Positions 56,349 to 64,000 of a DNA stretch of 64,000 nt are shown one piece after another; the stretch's first letter is position 1, and every line of letters begins with the position of its first letter. The notes beneath the pieces were generated by a model. That model searched no databases and was not told the DNA's origin. It saw only the letters and a list, made by a program, of their open reading frames with translations. This DNA is from Acidimicrobiaceae bacterium (lineage in GTDB: Bacteria > Actinomycetota > Acidimicrobiia > Acidimicrobiales > RAAP-2). The DNA lies in assembly GCA_003142095.1 (NCBI GenBank), contig PLON01000017.1, forward strand, positions 66,651 to 130,650, read 5' to 3'. Made by a program: the position numbers and the translations under genes.

Positions 56349-58300
56349 TGGGCTGGGGTGGTGGGGGCGGCTTCGGTGGTGGGGGCGGAATGTTCGGAGG
56401 CAGCGCGTCCGCGGCGAGCGGTCGCGCAGGTCTTCCTTTTGGCGGCATTCCAGAAGAGTTGATGGAAGAGGCGACAAAGCTTCTCGCGAGCGAGCCCGTT
56501 CACCCGAAGTCCCACGTCCACTTCACTCAACTCCCGAGCGAAAAAGAGCGCGAGCGCCTCACCCTTCCGCGACTACTGCGCGTGTACCCCAGGTGGGTCG
56601 TCGCCGGATCGGCGCTCGTTATCATCATCAGCCTCACCTTGCAGGCCGGACCCCTCCTCACGGAGTTCGCCATTAGCCATGGCATGCAGCGACACAAGAG
56701 CCTGAGCGTGATCGTCGTCTGCGCGACGCTCTACCTCGCGCTCGCGTTCGTCAGCGTCTACTTCCAACGTCAACAGGTCGACGTCACCGGCAAGCTCTCC
56801 TCGCGCGTCATGCACGACCTACGAATCCGCGTCTTCACGCAGTTCCAACGCCTGAGCCTCGACTTCTACACCGAAGAAAAGGCCGGCGTCTTAATGAGCC
56901 GCATGACGAGCGACATTGAGAACCTTCAACAGCTCATCCAAGACGGCATCAGTCAGTTCGCGCTTCAGGGCCTCACCATGATCGTCATCACGGTCATCTT
57001 GTTCCTCACGAACGTCGAACTCGCCGCGTGGACGGTGCTGTTGATCGTGCCCCTGCTCGTAGCCTTTTCCGTCTGGTACCACCACGCGTCAGAAAAGGGC
57101 TACCTCCTCGCGCGCGACCGCATCGCCATTGTCTTGGCCGACCTCTCGGAGTCGCTCTACGGCATTCGCGTCGTGACGGCCAACAATCGCCAGAAGCGCA
57201 ACATACGAAACCACCGCCACGTGGTGGGCGCGTACCGCGACGCCAACGCCTACACCGGTCGCGTGAACGCCATCTACGGACCGTCCACGCTCATGATCGG
57301 TATCCTCGGTCAAGCCATGCTGCTCGGAATCGGCGGTCACATGGTGCTCAACCACCAACTCGGCGTGGCCCAACTCATTGTCTTCTTCCTCTACCTGAAC
57401 CGTTTCTTCGCGCCCATTCAACTCCTCGTCCAGCAGTACACAACGCTCCAGCAGGGCCGCTCCTCCATCATTCGACTGCGCGAACTGCTCGACACCACGC
57501 CCACGGTCGACGAGCTGCCCGACGCGAAGGATCTGCCCACGATTGAAGGTCGGATCACCTTCGAGCACGTCGACTTTGGGTATCTGAGCAACGAACTCGT
57601 GCTGCACGACGTCAATTTGGAGATATCTCCGGGCGAATCCGTCGCCTTCGTCGGGCCGACCGGGGCCGGCAAGTCAACCATGGCGAAGCTGGCGAACCGC
57701 TTCTACGACCCGACATCTGGTCGCGTGCTGCTCGACGGCATTGACATAAAGACCGTCACCCTTCGTTCTCTGCGCTCACAGCTCGGCGTTGTACCCCAAG
57801 AGCCATTCCTTTTCGCCGGATCTATTCGCACCAACTTGAGCTTCGGCCATCCCGAAGCAACCGACGACGAGATCAACACCGCCGTCGACGTCGTCGGGCT
57901 TCGCGAACTCGTCGAGCGCCTCCCCCAAGGACTCGACACACCAGTGCACGAGCGCGGCCAGACGCTTTCGGCCGGCGAACGACAGCAACTTGCTCTCGCG
58001 CGAGCTTTCCTTGCTCGACCGCGCGTACTGATCTTGGACGAGGCGACGTCCTCGCTCGACCTGCAGAGTGAAACAGTGATCGAACGCGCCCTCGACCGAC
58101 TCCTCGAGGGACGCTCGGCGATCCTCATCGCGCACCGCCTCACCACGGCCCAGCGCGCCGACCGCATCGTCGTTATCGACAACGGCGGCATCGTCGAGAT
58201 GGGTACGCCCGAAGAGCTCCTCGCCTTGGGCGGCGCCTACGCCATCATGTACGAAGCGTGGCTCGCCTCCGGTGGGCGCGACGCAACGCGTACTTCTTAA
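56348..58300 (+). CDS. ABC exporter half-transporter with consensus catalytic Glu (heterodimer subunit 2)
   Basis: 650 residues. An unusual glycine-rich N terminus (WGGGGGFGGGGGMFGGS) and an amphipathic stretch of about 50 residues precede the six-helix domain. ATPase motifs: Walker A VGPTGAGKST, signature LSAGERQQ (weaker than LSGGQ), Walker B LILDEATSSLD with Glu565, and H-loop IAHRLTT. The weak signature would pair with the Asp541 site of subunit 1, so both defects fall in one composite site, as expected for an asymmetric heterodimer. Substrate unknown. Confidence 0.9.
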   Translation: MGWGGGGGFGGGGGMFGGSASAASGRAGLPFGGIPEELMEEATKLLASEPVHPKSHVHFTQLPSEKERERLTLPRLLRVYPRWVVAGSALVIIISLTLQAGPLLTEFAISHGMQRHKSLSVIVVCATLYLALAFVSVYFQRQQVDVTGKLSSRVMHDLRIRVFTQFQRLSLDFYTEEKAGVLMSRMTSDIENLQQLIQDGISQFALQGLTMIVITVILFLTNVELAAWTVLLIVPLLVAFSVWYHHASEKGYLLARDRIAIVLADLSESLYGIRVVTANNRQKRNIRNHRHVVGAYRDANAYTGRVNAIYGPSTLMIGILGQAMLLGIGGHMVLNHQLGVAQLIVFFLYLNRFFAPIQLLVQQYTTLQQGRSSIIRLRELLDTTPTVDELPDAKDLPTIEGRITFEHVDFGYLSNELVLHDVNLEISPGESVAFVGPTGAGKSTMAKLANRFYDPTSGRVLLDGIDIKTVTLRSLRSQLGVVPQEPFLFAGSIRTNLSFGHPEATDDEINTAVDVVGLRELVERLPQGLDTPVHERGQTLSAGERQQLALARAFLARPRVLILDEATSSLDLQSETVIERALDRLLEGRSAILIAHRLTTAQRADRIVVIDNGGIVEMGTPEELLALGGAYAIMYEAWLASGGRDATRTS

Positions 58301-58341
58301 TCGCGCTCAGGGTCGCGATCGGCTCCCCGACAGCAGTCATG

Positions 58342-58364
58342 TAACGAGAGGCGTCATCTCGTTA
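58342..58364. terminator. Hairpin after the ABC exporter operon
   Basis: TAACGAGA (58342-58349) and TCTCGTTA (58357-58364) are perfect 8-bp arms with a 7-nt loop, 41 nt past the exporter stop. No U-tract follows, so it is a weak terminator candidate or an operator. Confidence 0.4.
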
Positions 58365-58457
58365 TGTCCTCGCTGGCAGCTGTCTGAAAGCAATGAAACC
58401 CGGTTCAGTCTGGAGTCGTGCGTATTCGACCTCATTGATCGTGGCCGCGTCTTTCGT

Positions 58458-59273
58458 TCATTCGATCTCCATTTGAAGATCCCGATTTCGTTCGGTGAGA
58501 TACAGGATCGTGCGCTCCATGCCCCGCGTGTACCCCTCGTCCCGGAGCGCGACGTACGGCGGATCACCTACAGCGGCACGCCCTTCTATGCCCGAGCGCG
58601 AAATTTCGATTCGCTCAATGACTGCGTCGATGAGGCCTTCACGACGCTCGTAGCCGTAACTATCTAGAAGTAGCCGCAGTCGTGCTCCCTCGTCGATCTT
58701 CGGATCACAACCGACGTGCTCTTTGAGATCCGGAGGACCGAGCGGCGCCCACTGCCACGCGAGGAAAGCGAGTTCCTCCTCTACGGTCCCGGGGCCCGCG
58801 CCGTCCCAATCGATAATCCCGAGCAACTGATGATCGTTAAACACCGCGTTATACGGAGCGAAGTCGTGGTGACAGATGATTTCCCCGGGCTCGAGAGAAC
58901 GTGGCCGGTACTGCCAACGAGCGTCCGCGTCGGGAACGAAATCTGCGACTGCGCGGTGATAGGCCGCGGCTGCTCGTCCGACGTCGGCGAGCAACTCGTC
59001 ACACCACAGCGTTCCAGGCCAAGCAGCCACCGAGGCCGACGTATCTCCCTCGATATAGCTGAGGATCTCACGACCCTGTTCATCGAATCCGTGCGGCTCG
59101 GGAACGAGCAGGAATCCGCGATCTCGCACGTGTTGGAGAAGTTGATGCACACCCTTGTTCCACGACTGCCCGGGTCGACGGACGGTATCGCCGTTTCGCA
59201 TGACGGCAGTGAGTCTGCCTCCGGGAAGTCGTTCTTCTGAAGCGAAGGAAGGTTCGTCGGGGCGCTTCGACAT
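58458..59273 (-). CDS. Aminoglycoside-phosphotransferase-like (APH) kinase
   Basis: 271 residues. The catalytic loop IICHHDFAPYNAVF and the metal site LGIIDWDGAGPG are the APH/choline-kinase motifs, in correct order and spacing; PEELAF-like helices follow. The N-terminal lobe is short (KGVHQLLQHVRDRGFLLVPEPHGFDEQGREILSYIEG). Substrate cannot be told from sequence: antibiotics, sugars and small amines are all known for the family. Start ATG 59273 has GGAG 7 nt upstream; the long open frame beyond it overlaps the divergent gene. Confidence 0.82.
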   Translation of the reverse strand: MSKRPDEPSFASEERLPGGRLTAVMRNGDTVRRPGQSWNKGVHQLLQHVRDRGFLLVPEPHGFDEQGREILSYIEGDTSASVAAWPGTLWCDELLADVGRAAAAYHRAVADFVPDADARWQYRPRSLEPGEIICHHDFAPYNAVFNDHQLLGIIDWDGAGPGTVEEELAFLAWQWAPLGPPDLKEHVGCDPKIDEGARLRLLLDSYGYERREGLIDAVIERIEISRSGIEGRAAVGDPPYVALRDEGYTRGMERTILYLTERNRDLQMEIE

Positions 59274-59325
59274 AGTCTTGCTCCCCGTGCCCCAACAGTG
59301 CGCACTCGTGTGGTGGACTAAGCCC

Positions 59326-59907
59326 ATGAGTGGTGTTCGAATGAAGTTGCTTATTGCGGCACTATGCGTCGGCACTTTTGTCGTCAACGTCGGACAAGAT
59401 TCTGGAGCGTCCAACACAGTTACCACATGTACTCGCGGAGACCTGCGTCTGGAATACAACACTTCCCGAGTCGCAACCGGAAATCTAAATCTTTACTTTC
59501 TCATCAAGAATGTTGGACCTGACACGTGTTCGCTGCGCGGATTCCCTCGAGTGTCCTACGTTGAGCCTCACGACACGCAACCTTCAGTTCCACAGACGAA
59601 CTCCGCCGATAGTGACGGCAACGATTCGGGAGGTCTTCGTCCTGGATTGTCTATCCCTACCGCACGGCTCGCAGGCAGTCACGGCGTCGTGTCGTTTTCG
59701 ATTTATGGGCGCGACGAGACGAACGGCAACGCCGCGAAGGAGTGCATTAAAACGCGAACGATGTTGACTGAGTTGCCCGACGTGAAAGGAGTCTTCACAC
59801 TCCTCTTGACCCCCGATGAAGGGAACTTCGCCTGGTGCGGTGGCATCACCATGCATCCGATCGTGCCCGGGACATCCGGTACCGATCCACCGAACAAAGC
59901 CTTCTAG
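59326..59907 (+). CDS. Secreted DUF4232-domain protein
   Basis: 193 residues. After a short hydrophobic export segment (KLLIAALCVGTFVVNVG), the mature part has four cysteines and the DUF4232 pattern: CTRGDLRLEYNTSRVATGNLNLYFLIKNVGPDTCSLRGFPRVSYVE, then a late CGG. DUF4232 proteins are extracytoplasmic actinobacterial beta-sandwiches of unknown role. The gene is A/T-richer in wobble positions than its neighbours. The ATG at 59326 is preferred; a second ATG lies five codons in. Confidence 0.75.
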   Translation: MSGVRMKLLIAALCVGTFVVNVGQDSGASNTVTTCTRGDLRLEYNTSRVATGNLNLYFLIKNVGPDTCSLRGFPRVSYVEPHDTQPSVPQTNSADSDGNDSGGLRPGLSIPTARLAGSHGVVSFSIYGRDETNGNAAKECIKTRTMLTELPDVKGVFTLLLTPDEGNFAWCGGITMHPIVPGTSGTDPPNKAF

Positions 59908-59949
59908 TTCTTCGCGCCCCTCGCGCCATACGAGTTCACTTCCGGGGTG

Positions 59950-60993
59950 TCACGCCATCTCTTTGACTGTTTCAATCAGCGACGCCGCACTCTGGTCGCC
60001 GAGGGGAATCGGATGAACTTGAAGGTGCGTCACTCCCGCCTCGCGGTACGCCTCGATCCGCTCCTTCACGTAACTGGCCGGACCGCAGAGTGTGGTCAGC
60101 TCCAGGAACTCGTCGGGTACAGCCGCCTCGGCCTCTTGCTTTTTCCCCGCCAAGTAGAGGTCCTGAATAAGCTCGGCCTCTTTTTCGAATCCGTAGCGCA
60201 CGGCTAATTGGTTGTAGAAGTTCTTGCCCTTCGCACCCATGCCGCCCACGTAGAGCGCCACCATCGGGCGCTGGAATTCACGCAGCTGACGAACCTCGTC
60301 GCCCTCGCCAATGGCGAGAATCCCACCGGCACTGATCATGAGCTCGCCGAGTCCCTTTCGTTTGGCCGCGCCTTCAGCAAGCGCGCTACCCCAGACGCTC
60401 GCGGCGCGTTCGGGAATGAAGAGGATCGGCAGCCAGCCGTCGGCGATCTCGGCGGTCAACGCGACATTCTTCTCCCCGAGTGACGCGACCCAAATGGGAA
60501 TCTCCGCCCGTAGGGGGTGAGCAATGATCTTGAGCGGCTTACCGAGGCCGGTACCGCGTTCGGGCGGAAGCGGCAACGTGTAGTTCTTACCCTCGTGCAC
60601 CAGCGGGGCTTCCCGGCGCCAGACGTTGCGACAGATCTCAATGATCTCGCGCGTACGTCCGAGGGGATTCGTATAGGGAACGCCGTGAAAACCCTCGATG
60701 ACCTGGGGGCCCGAGGCACCCAGACCTAAGGAAAATCGCCCATCCGAGAGGGTGTCGATGCCCGCCGCGGTCATAGCGATCAGTGTGGGAGTACGCGTGT
60801 AGAGAGGCAGAATTGCCGCACCGATTTCCACCGTCTCGGTCTTCGCCGCGAGGTATCCCATCAGGGAGGGGCTGTCGAATCCGTAGGCCTCGGCTACCCA
60901 CACGAGATCGAGGCCGGCCTTTTCCATCTCAGCGACGTCGGCGACGGCCCGCTTGAATCCGCCGGCGTAGCCGAGGTTGGTTGTGATCTTCAT
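59950..60993 (-). CDS. LLM-class F420-dependent oxidoreductase
   Basis: 347 residues with a luciferase-like TIM barrel. MKITTNLGYAGGFKRAVADVAEMEKAGLDLVWVAEAYGFDSPSLMGYLAAKTETVEIGAAILPLYTRTPTLIAMTAAGIDTLSDGRFSLGLGASGPQ is the standard N-terminal half, and LRAEIPIWVASLGEKNVALTAEIADGWLP follows. This is the type common in F420-producing actinobacteria; the substrate is unknown. It implies coenzyme F420 in the organism. Confidence 0.9.
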   Translation of the reverse strand: MKITTNLGYAGGFKRAVADVAEMEKAGLDLVWVAEAYGFDSPSLMGYLAAKTETVEIGAAILPLYTRTPTLIAMTAAGIDTLSDGRFSLGLGASGPQVIEGFHGVPYTNPLGRTREIIEICRNVWRREAPLVHEGKNYTLPLPPERGTGLGKPLKIIAHPLRAEIPIWVASLGEKNVALTAEIADGWLPILFIPERAASVWGSALAEGAAKRKGLGELMISAGGILAIGEGDEVRQLREFQRPMVALYVGGMGAKGKNFYNQLAVRYGFEKEAELIQDLYLAGKKQEAEAAVPDEFLELTTLCGPASYVKERIEAYREAGVTHLQVHPIPLGDQSAASLIETVKEMA

Positions 60994-61127
60994 CGAGCCC
61001 CCATTCGCGTCAGTGCCACAGTATCGGAACGATGAAGTGCCCTCCGTGTCCCCACGTACCTCCGGCGCGCACGTAACCTAGAGATGAAAGCAACGGCGCT
61101 TTCGACAATCACAAAGGCTGGTGACAC

Positions 61128-62402
61128 GTGGTCACGCGTCCTCACGAAGCGAATCCTGACGAGTTCAATCCCTGGCTCCGCATCAGTTCCCTCATCGAAA
61201 AGGCGGGCCATCTTCTCGGTCTCGACGACGGAATGATTACGCGTATCATCACCCCCGAGCGCATCCTCGAAGTTGCCGTGCCGGTGCGCATGGATTCGGG
61301 CGACGTGCACATGTTTACCGGATGGCGAATCCAGCACAACTCCTCTCGCGGTCCCGGCAAGGGCGGCATCCGCTTTCATCCGAGCGTGAACGTCGATGAG
61401 ATTGCGGCGCTGTCGGCCGACATGTCCATCAAGTGCGCGGTCGTGAACATTCCCTACGGCGGGGCGAAAGGCGGCGTGAAGGTCGACCCCTCGGCACTGT
61501 CACGCGGTGAGCTCGAACGGCTCACGCGTCGTTACGCCTTCTCGATCGCCCCGATGATCGGACCCGATCGCGACATTCCCGCACCCGACATCAACACCGA
61601 CATGCAGGTGATGAGTTGGATCATGGACACGGTGTCGATGTTGCGCGGACACAACACGCCCGGAGTGGTCACCGGTAAGCCTCTCGCCATCGGCGGCACG
61701 CTCGGTCACGCCGGTGCCACGTCACTGGGAGTGACGATCTGCACGCTGGCGCTACTGCGCCAACTCGAACGCAGTCCCCAAGAACAGCGCGTCGTCATCC
61801 AGGGCTACGGCAAGGTGGGCGCGCCCCTCGTGAAGCTCCTCACTGAGCGCGGTATGAAGGTCGTCGGCCTCGCCGACATTCACGGGGCCATCCACGTGCC
61901 CGAGGGCATCGATCCCGAAAAGTTGGCCCTGCACTTCGATGAGTCGAAGTCGATCATGGGATACCCCGGCGCTGAAGAGGTCCACGCCGATCAGCTCTTC
62001 GAGCTACCGAGCGACATCGCCATTCCCGCCGCTCTTGGCGGAGTCATTACCGAACAGGTCGCCGAAAAAATGTCCGCCGCAATGATGGTCGAAGCGGCGA
62101 ACGGTCCGACCACCGGCGAGGGTGCGGGCGTCTTGAGCAGTCGCAACATTCCCGTCGTGCCCGACGTACTCGCGAACGCCGGCGGCGTCGTCGCGTCGTA
62201 CTTCGAATGGGCGCAGGATCTCCAGGGCTTCATGTGGGAGACCGAACTCTTTCATCAGCGCCTCGAAAAGACCATGCATGAGGCCTTCGACTCGATCTGG
62301 GAGCGCCACTTGCAACTCGAGGTGGCCCTGCGCGACACGGCGCTCGTCGTGGGCGTCGAGCGCATAGCCGAAGCCACCAAACTGCGCGGACTCTTTCCCT
62401 AA
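61128..62402 (+). CDS. Glutamate dehydrogenase (Glu/Leu/Phe/Val dehydrogenase family)
   Basis: 424 residues. Substrate lysines and the catalytic region are in GWRIQHNSSRGPGKGGIRFHPSVNVDEIAALSADMSIKCAVVNIPYGGAKGGVKVDP, followed by DIPAPDINTDMQVMSWIMDT and the Rossmann segment VVIQGYGKVGAPLVKLL. Wording resembles catabolic NAD-type glutamate dehydrogenases (GudB/RocG). GTG 61128 is chosen. It overlaps the convergent RDD gene by 4 nt. Confidence 0.93.
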   Translation: MVTRPHEANPDEFNPWLRISSLIEKAGHLLGLDDGMITRIITPERILEVAVPVRMDSGDVHMFTGWRIQHNSSRGPGKGGIRFHPSVNVDEIAALSADMSIKCAVVNIPYGGAKGGVKVDPSALSRGELERLTRRYAFSIAPMIGPDRDIPAPDINTDMQVMSWIMDTVSMLRGHNTPGVVTGKPLAIGGTLGHAGATSLGVTICTLALLRQLERSPQEQRVVIQGYGKVGAPLVKLLTERGMKVVGLADIHGAIHVPEGIDPEKLALHFDESKSIMGYPGAEEVHADQLFELPSDIAIPAALGGVITEQVAEKMSAAMMVEAANGPTTGEGAGVLSSRNIPVVPDVLANAGGVVASYFEWAQDLQGFMWETELFHQRLEKTMHEAFDSIWERHLQLEVALRDTALVVGVERIAEATKLRGLFP

Positions 62403-63019
62403 ACCGAGCGAACGACGATTGTGCCCGCCGCCTTGTCGTGAAGGGTCTGGCGCTGCTTATCCCACGCGGCCCACAACAAGTCGAGGTAGTGCGGGACTGA
62501 AAACAAAAGGTAGATGCCAAATGAGCGGTTCAGCGCGTGGGTCTGCGCAGCCGTCGGATGGGTGTACACGTGGAGTTCGTAGAGGCTCCCGGCAAGCAGA
62601 AGAATGCTATAGACGCCGGCTCGGGTGTACGCCTGCGACGGGGTGACCTTGGTGCGGTCCGCACTGAGACAGCGCATCCGAAACAGACGCATCCCCGGAG
62701 TCTGACCGCGGTAGCGAATGAGGAGTCCGAAGTACAGGAAGGCCGCCACCACTTGGGCCACCGACGTCGCGTAGAACGACAGATTCGACGCGCGTAGTGG
62801 AATAAGGATGACGAGCCCGAGAATGATCGAGTCGATGATGAAGGCCACGAAGCGCCACCAGAAGCCGGCAATATTCTCCCCCGTCGTGACGGTGACCGGG
62901 CTCATCGGGGCGTACGGAAAGCTCGTCGACGACGCGGGAGTCGAACTCGGCGCGCCACACGACGCACAGAACTTCTGCCCGTCGACCTCTTGCGCTCCAC
63001 AGACTTGGCAGTAGGCCAC
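62399..63019 (-). CDS. RDD-family membrane protein with N-terminal zinc ribbon
   Basis: 206 residues. It starts MAYCQVCGAQEVDGQKFCASCGA, a four-Cys zinc ribbon, then a Ser/Pro linker, then the RDD domain with GFWWRFVAFIIDSIILGLVILIPLR (helix 1), a second helix, RGQTPGMRLFRMRC and the closing helices. Function of RDD proteins is unsettled. GTG 63019 has an AAAGG site. An imperfect 10-bp hairpin (63031-63054) lies just upstream in the gap after the CPBP gene. Confidence 0.82.
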   Translation of the reverse strand: MAYCQVCGAQEVDGQKFCASCGAPSSTPASSTSFPYAPMSPVTVTTGENIAGFWWRFVAFIIDSIILGLVILIPLRASNLSFYATSVAQVVAAFLYFGLLIRYRGQTPGMRLFRMRCLSADRTKVTPSQAYTRAGVYSILLLAGSLYELHVYTHPTAAQTHALNRSFGIYLLFSVPHYLDLLWAAWDKQRQTLHDKAAGTIVVRSV

Positions 63020-63083
63020 GGTTACCTTTCGTCGGGTTGGGTTTCCCACCCGACTATAAACCGGCGTTTCCAGAGCTCCATTT

Positions 63084-64000
63084 TCAGTGCAGGATCACGA
63101 TCGTGAACAAAATGGCGTCATAGAGAAAGTGGGCCATGATCGGACGCATCAACTTGCCGTTCTTCTGGAACGATCGAGTGACGAAGTACCCAAAGGGCAC
63201 CGTGAAAATAAAGCCGAGGCCGTAGTACACGTGATAACTCGTGCGCAGAATCAAGCTCAAGATGAGCGCCGCTCGCGGGGTCCAGCCCAGTTGTCCGAGG
63301 CGCGTCAGCAAATACCCGTTCACGAGAACTTCCTCGGTCACGGCGGTGACAGCCGACGTCACAATGCCCCAGATGAGGTAGTACTTCGGAATGTGGTGGA
63401 GCGTGACGTTCACGAACAGGCCCGGATGATCCACCAGAAGTACGCGCAAAAACAGTGCGAGGACAATTTCGCACCCGAATGCCGCGAGCCCTAAACCAAG
63501 ACCCGGAATGACGTCGCGCGTCAGCGTCGGTGGTTCTAGACCAAGCGTGTGGCGATCCTGACCCGTGCGCGCGAGCAGAAAGAGCCCGAGGGGCACCACC
63601 GCCGCCACGGGCAGGTACGCGAGGATGCCGAGCAACATATTGGTCAGCGGATGTCCCCGCACGATCGTGGTGAATCGGGCAATGTCGCCGACTCCGGAGA
63701 TATGTTCGGACAGGATAAGCACCGCGCTGACCACGCCGGGCAAAAGGAAAGCGACCATGACCCACCGGGTCTCTCGCACCAACGACCGACGCTCCGGGCC
63801 CTGCACCACGCCGGTGATGCGCGAGCTGCCCACGCTCGCAACGTTGACCTCGTGCGCGCCGGGGGCGCTCACGTCACCGGCCGTGGCCGCACTCGACGCC
63901 GTCGCCCCTTGCGGAGGTGTCGGCGACGTTGGCCAGTCCGCTGGGGTCGCCGCCCCGCACTGAATGCAGTACGCACCCACAATGCGCGCGCCACACCACG
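63084..64000 (-). CDS. CPBP-family intramembrane protease with N-terminal zinc ribbon (5' end outside window)
   Basis: The frame stays open to the window edge, reading WCGARIVGAYCIQCGAATPADW, so a Cys-rich zinc ribbon precedes position 63980 and the true start is outside. A Pro/Ala linker is followed by about eight helices of the CPBP (CAAX protease and bacteriocin-processing) family. The EE motif is in TAVTEEVLVNGYLLTRLG, with the F-x-x-x-R/H region TSYHVYYGLGFIF and the last motif MAHFLYDAI. It lies 64 nt upstream of the RDD gene, same strand, probably one operon. Confidence 0.85.
   Translation of the reverse strand, partial: WCGARIVGAYCIQCGAATPADWPTSPTPPQGATASSAATAGDVSAPGAHEVNVASVGSSRITGVVQGPERRSLVRETRWVMVAFLLPGVVSAVLILSEHISGVGDIARFTTIVRGHPLTNMLLGILAYLPVAAVVPLGLFLLARTGQDRHTLGLEPPTLTRDVIPGLGLGLAAFGCEIVLALFLRVLLVDHPGLFVNVTLHHIPKYYLIWGIVTSAVTAVTEEVLVNGYLLTRLGQLGWTPRAALILSLILRTSYHVYYGLGFIFTVPFGYFVTRSFQKNGKLMRPIMAHFLYDAILFTIVILH

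Overview
The window looks like chromosomal DNA of a high-GC actinobacterium. Supporting signs are an F420-type luciferase-like oxidoreductase, the actinobacterial forms of SerC and LeuA, a PASTA-domain kinase-like protein, GatCAB, a DUF5522-type small protein, frequent GTG starts, and many genes that appear to start translation at the transcript 5' end. Class Acidimicrobiia is my best guess, but it is inference: no rRNA or tRNA is present. There is no insertion sequence, prophage or CRISPR array. Almost every long gene is an intact housekeeping or catabolic gene.

Layout. (1) 1-20 kb is mainly amino-acid biosynthesis: greA tail, leuC-leuD, leuA, an aspartate-type aminotransferase with serA, serC, and ilvB-ilvN-ilvC. 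leuA and ilvB are each preceded by a tiny leader peptide (three Leu codons; Ile-Leu-Val-Val-Val) and an intrinsic terminator, which is classical transcription attenuation. An ilvD remnant with almost its whole middle missing lies between the ilv operon and gatC-gatA-gatB. (2) 18.4-29.5 kb is a long minus-strand run: an esterase, an SDR, a small Cys/His protein, a membrane PASTA pseudokinase, ligA, mnmA, a cysteine desulfurase, a semialdehyde dehydrogenase, an MFS exporter and a 39-residue membrane peptide. Many neighbours overlap by 4 nt. (3) 29.5-38.8 kb holds a yceI/marR divergent pair with a palindromic operator, a eukaryal-type ileS, two acetyltransferases, a HAD phosphatase, a glutathione peroxidase, a quinone oxidoreductase and alanine dehydrogenase. 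(4) 38.8-43.8 kb is an Lrp-controlled cluster that fits putrescine/omega-amine catabolism: aldehyde dehydrogenase, Lrp/AsnC regulator, class III aminotransferase and FAD amine oxidoreductase. (5) 43.8-50 kb has membrane and exported proteins, a threonine dehydratase divergent from a CadD-like transporter, an MFS protein and a Tat-exported solute-binding protein. (6) 50-54.4 kb is a pyrimidine/purine salvage group: NCS1 permease, phosphoribosyltransferase, a yeast-FCY1-like cytosine deaminase and upp. A strongly folded intergenic region and a HIT-like protein sit beside it. (7) 54.5-64 kb holds a heterodimeric ABC exporter, a phosphotransferase, a DUF4232 protein, an F420 oxidoreductase, glutamate dehydrogenase, an RDD protein and a CPBP protease cut by the window end.

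The most notable patterns are these: about 20 genes with a TANNNT -10 box exactly 6-7 nt before the start codon (leaderless transcripts, including both attenuator leaders); two branched-chain attenuators; a multi-substituted PASTA pseudokinase; and three remnant loci (a nucleotidyltransferase tail, an ABC-2 permease tail and ilvD). The remnants suggest recent deletion or an assembly collapse. All functional calls come from reading motifs by eye; no database search was run.
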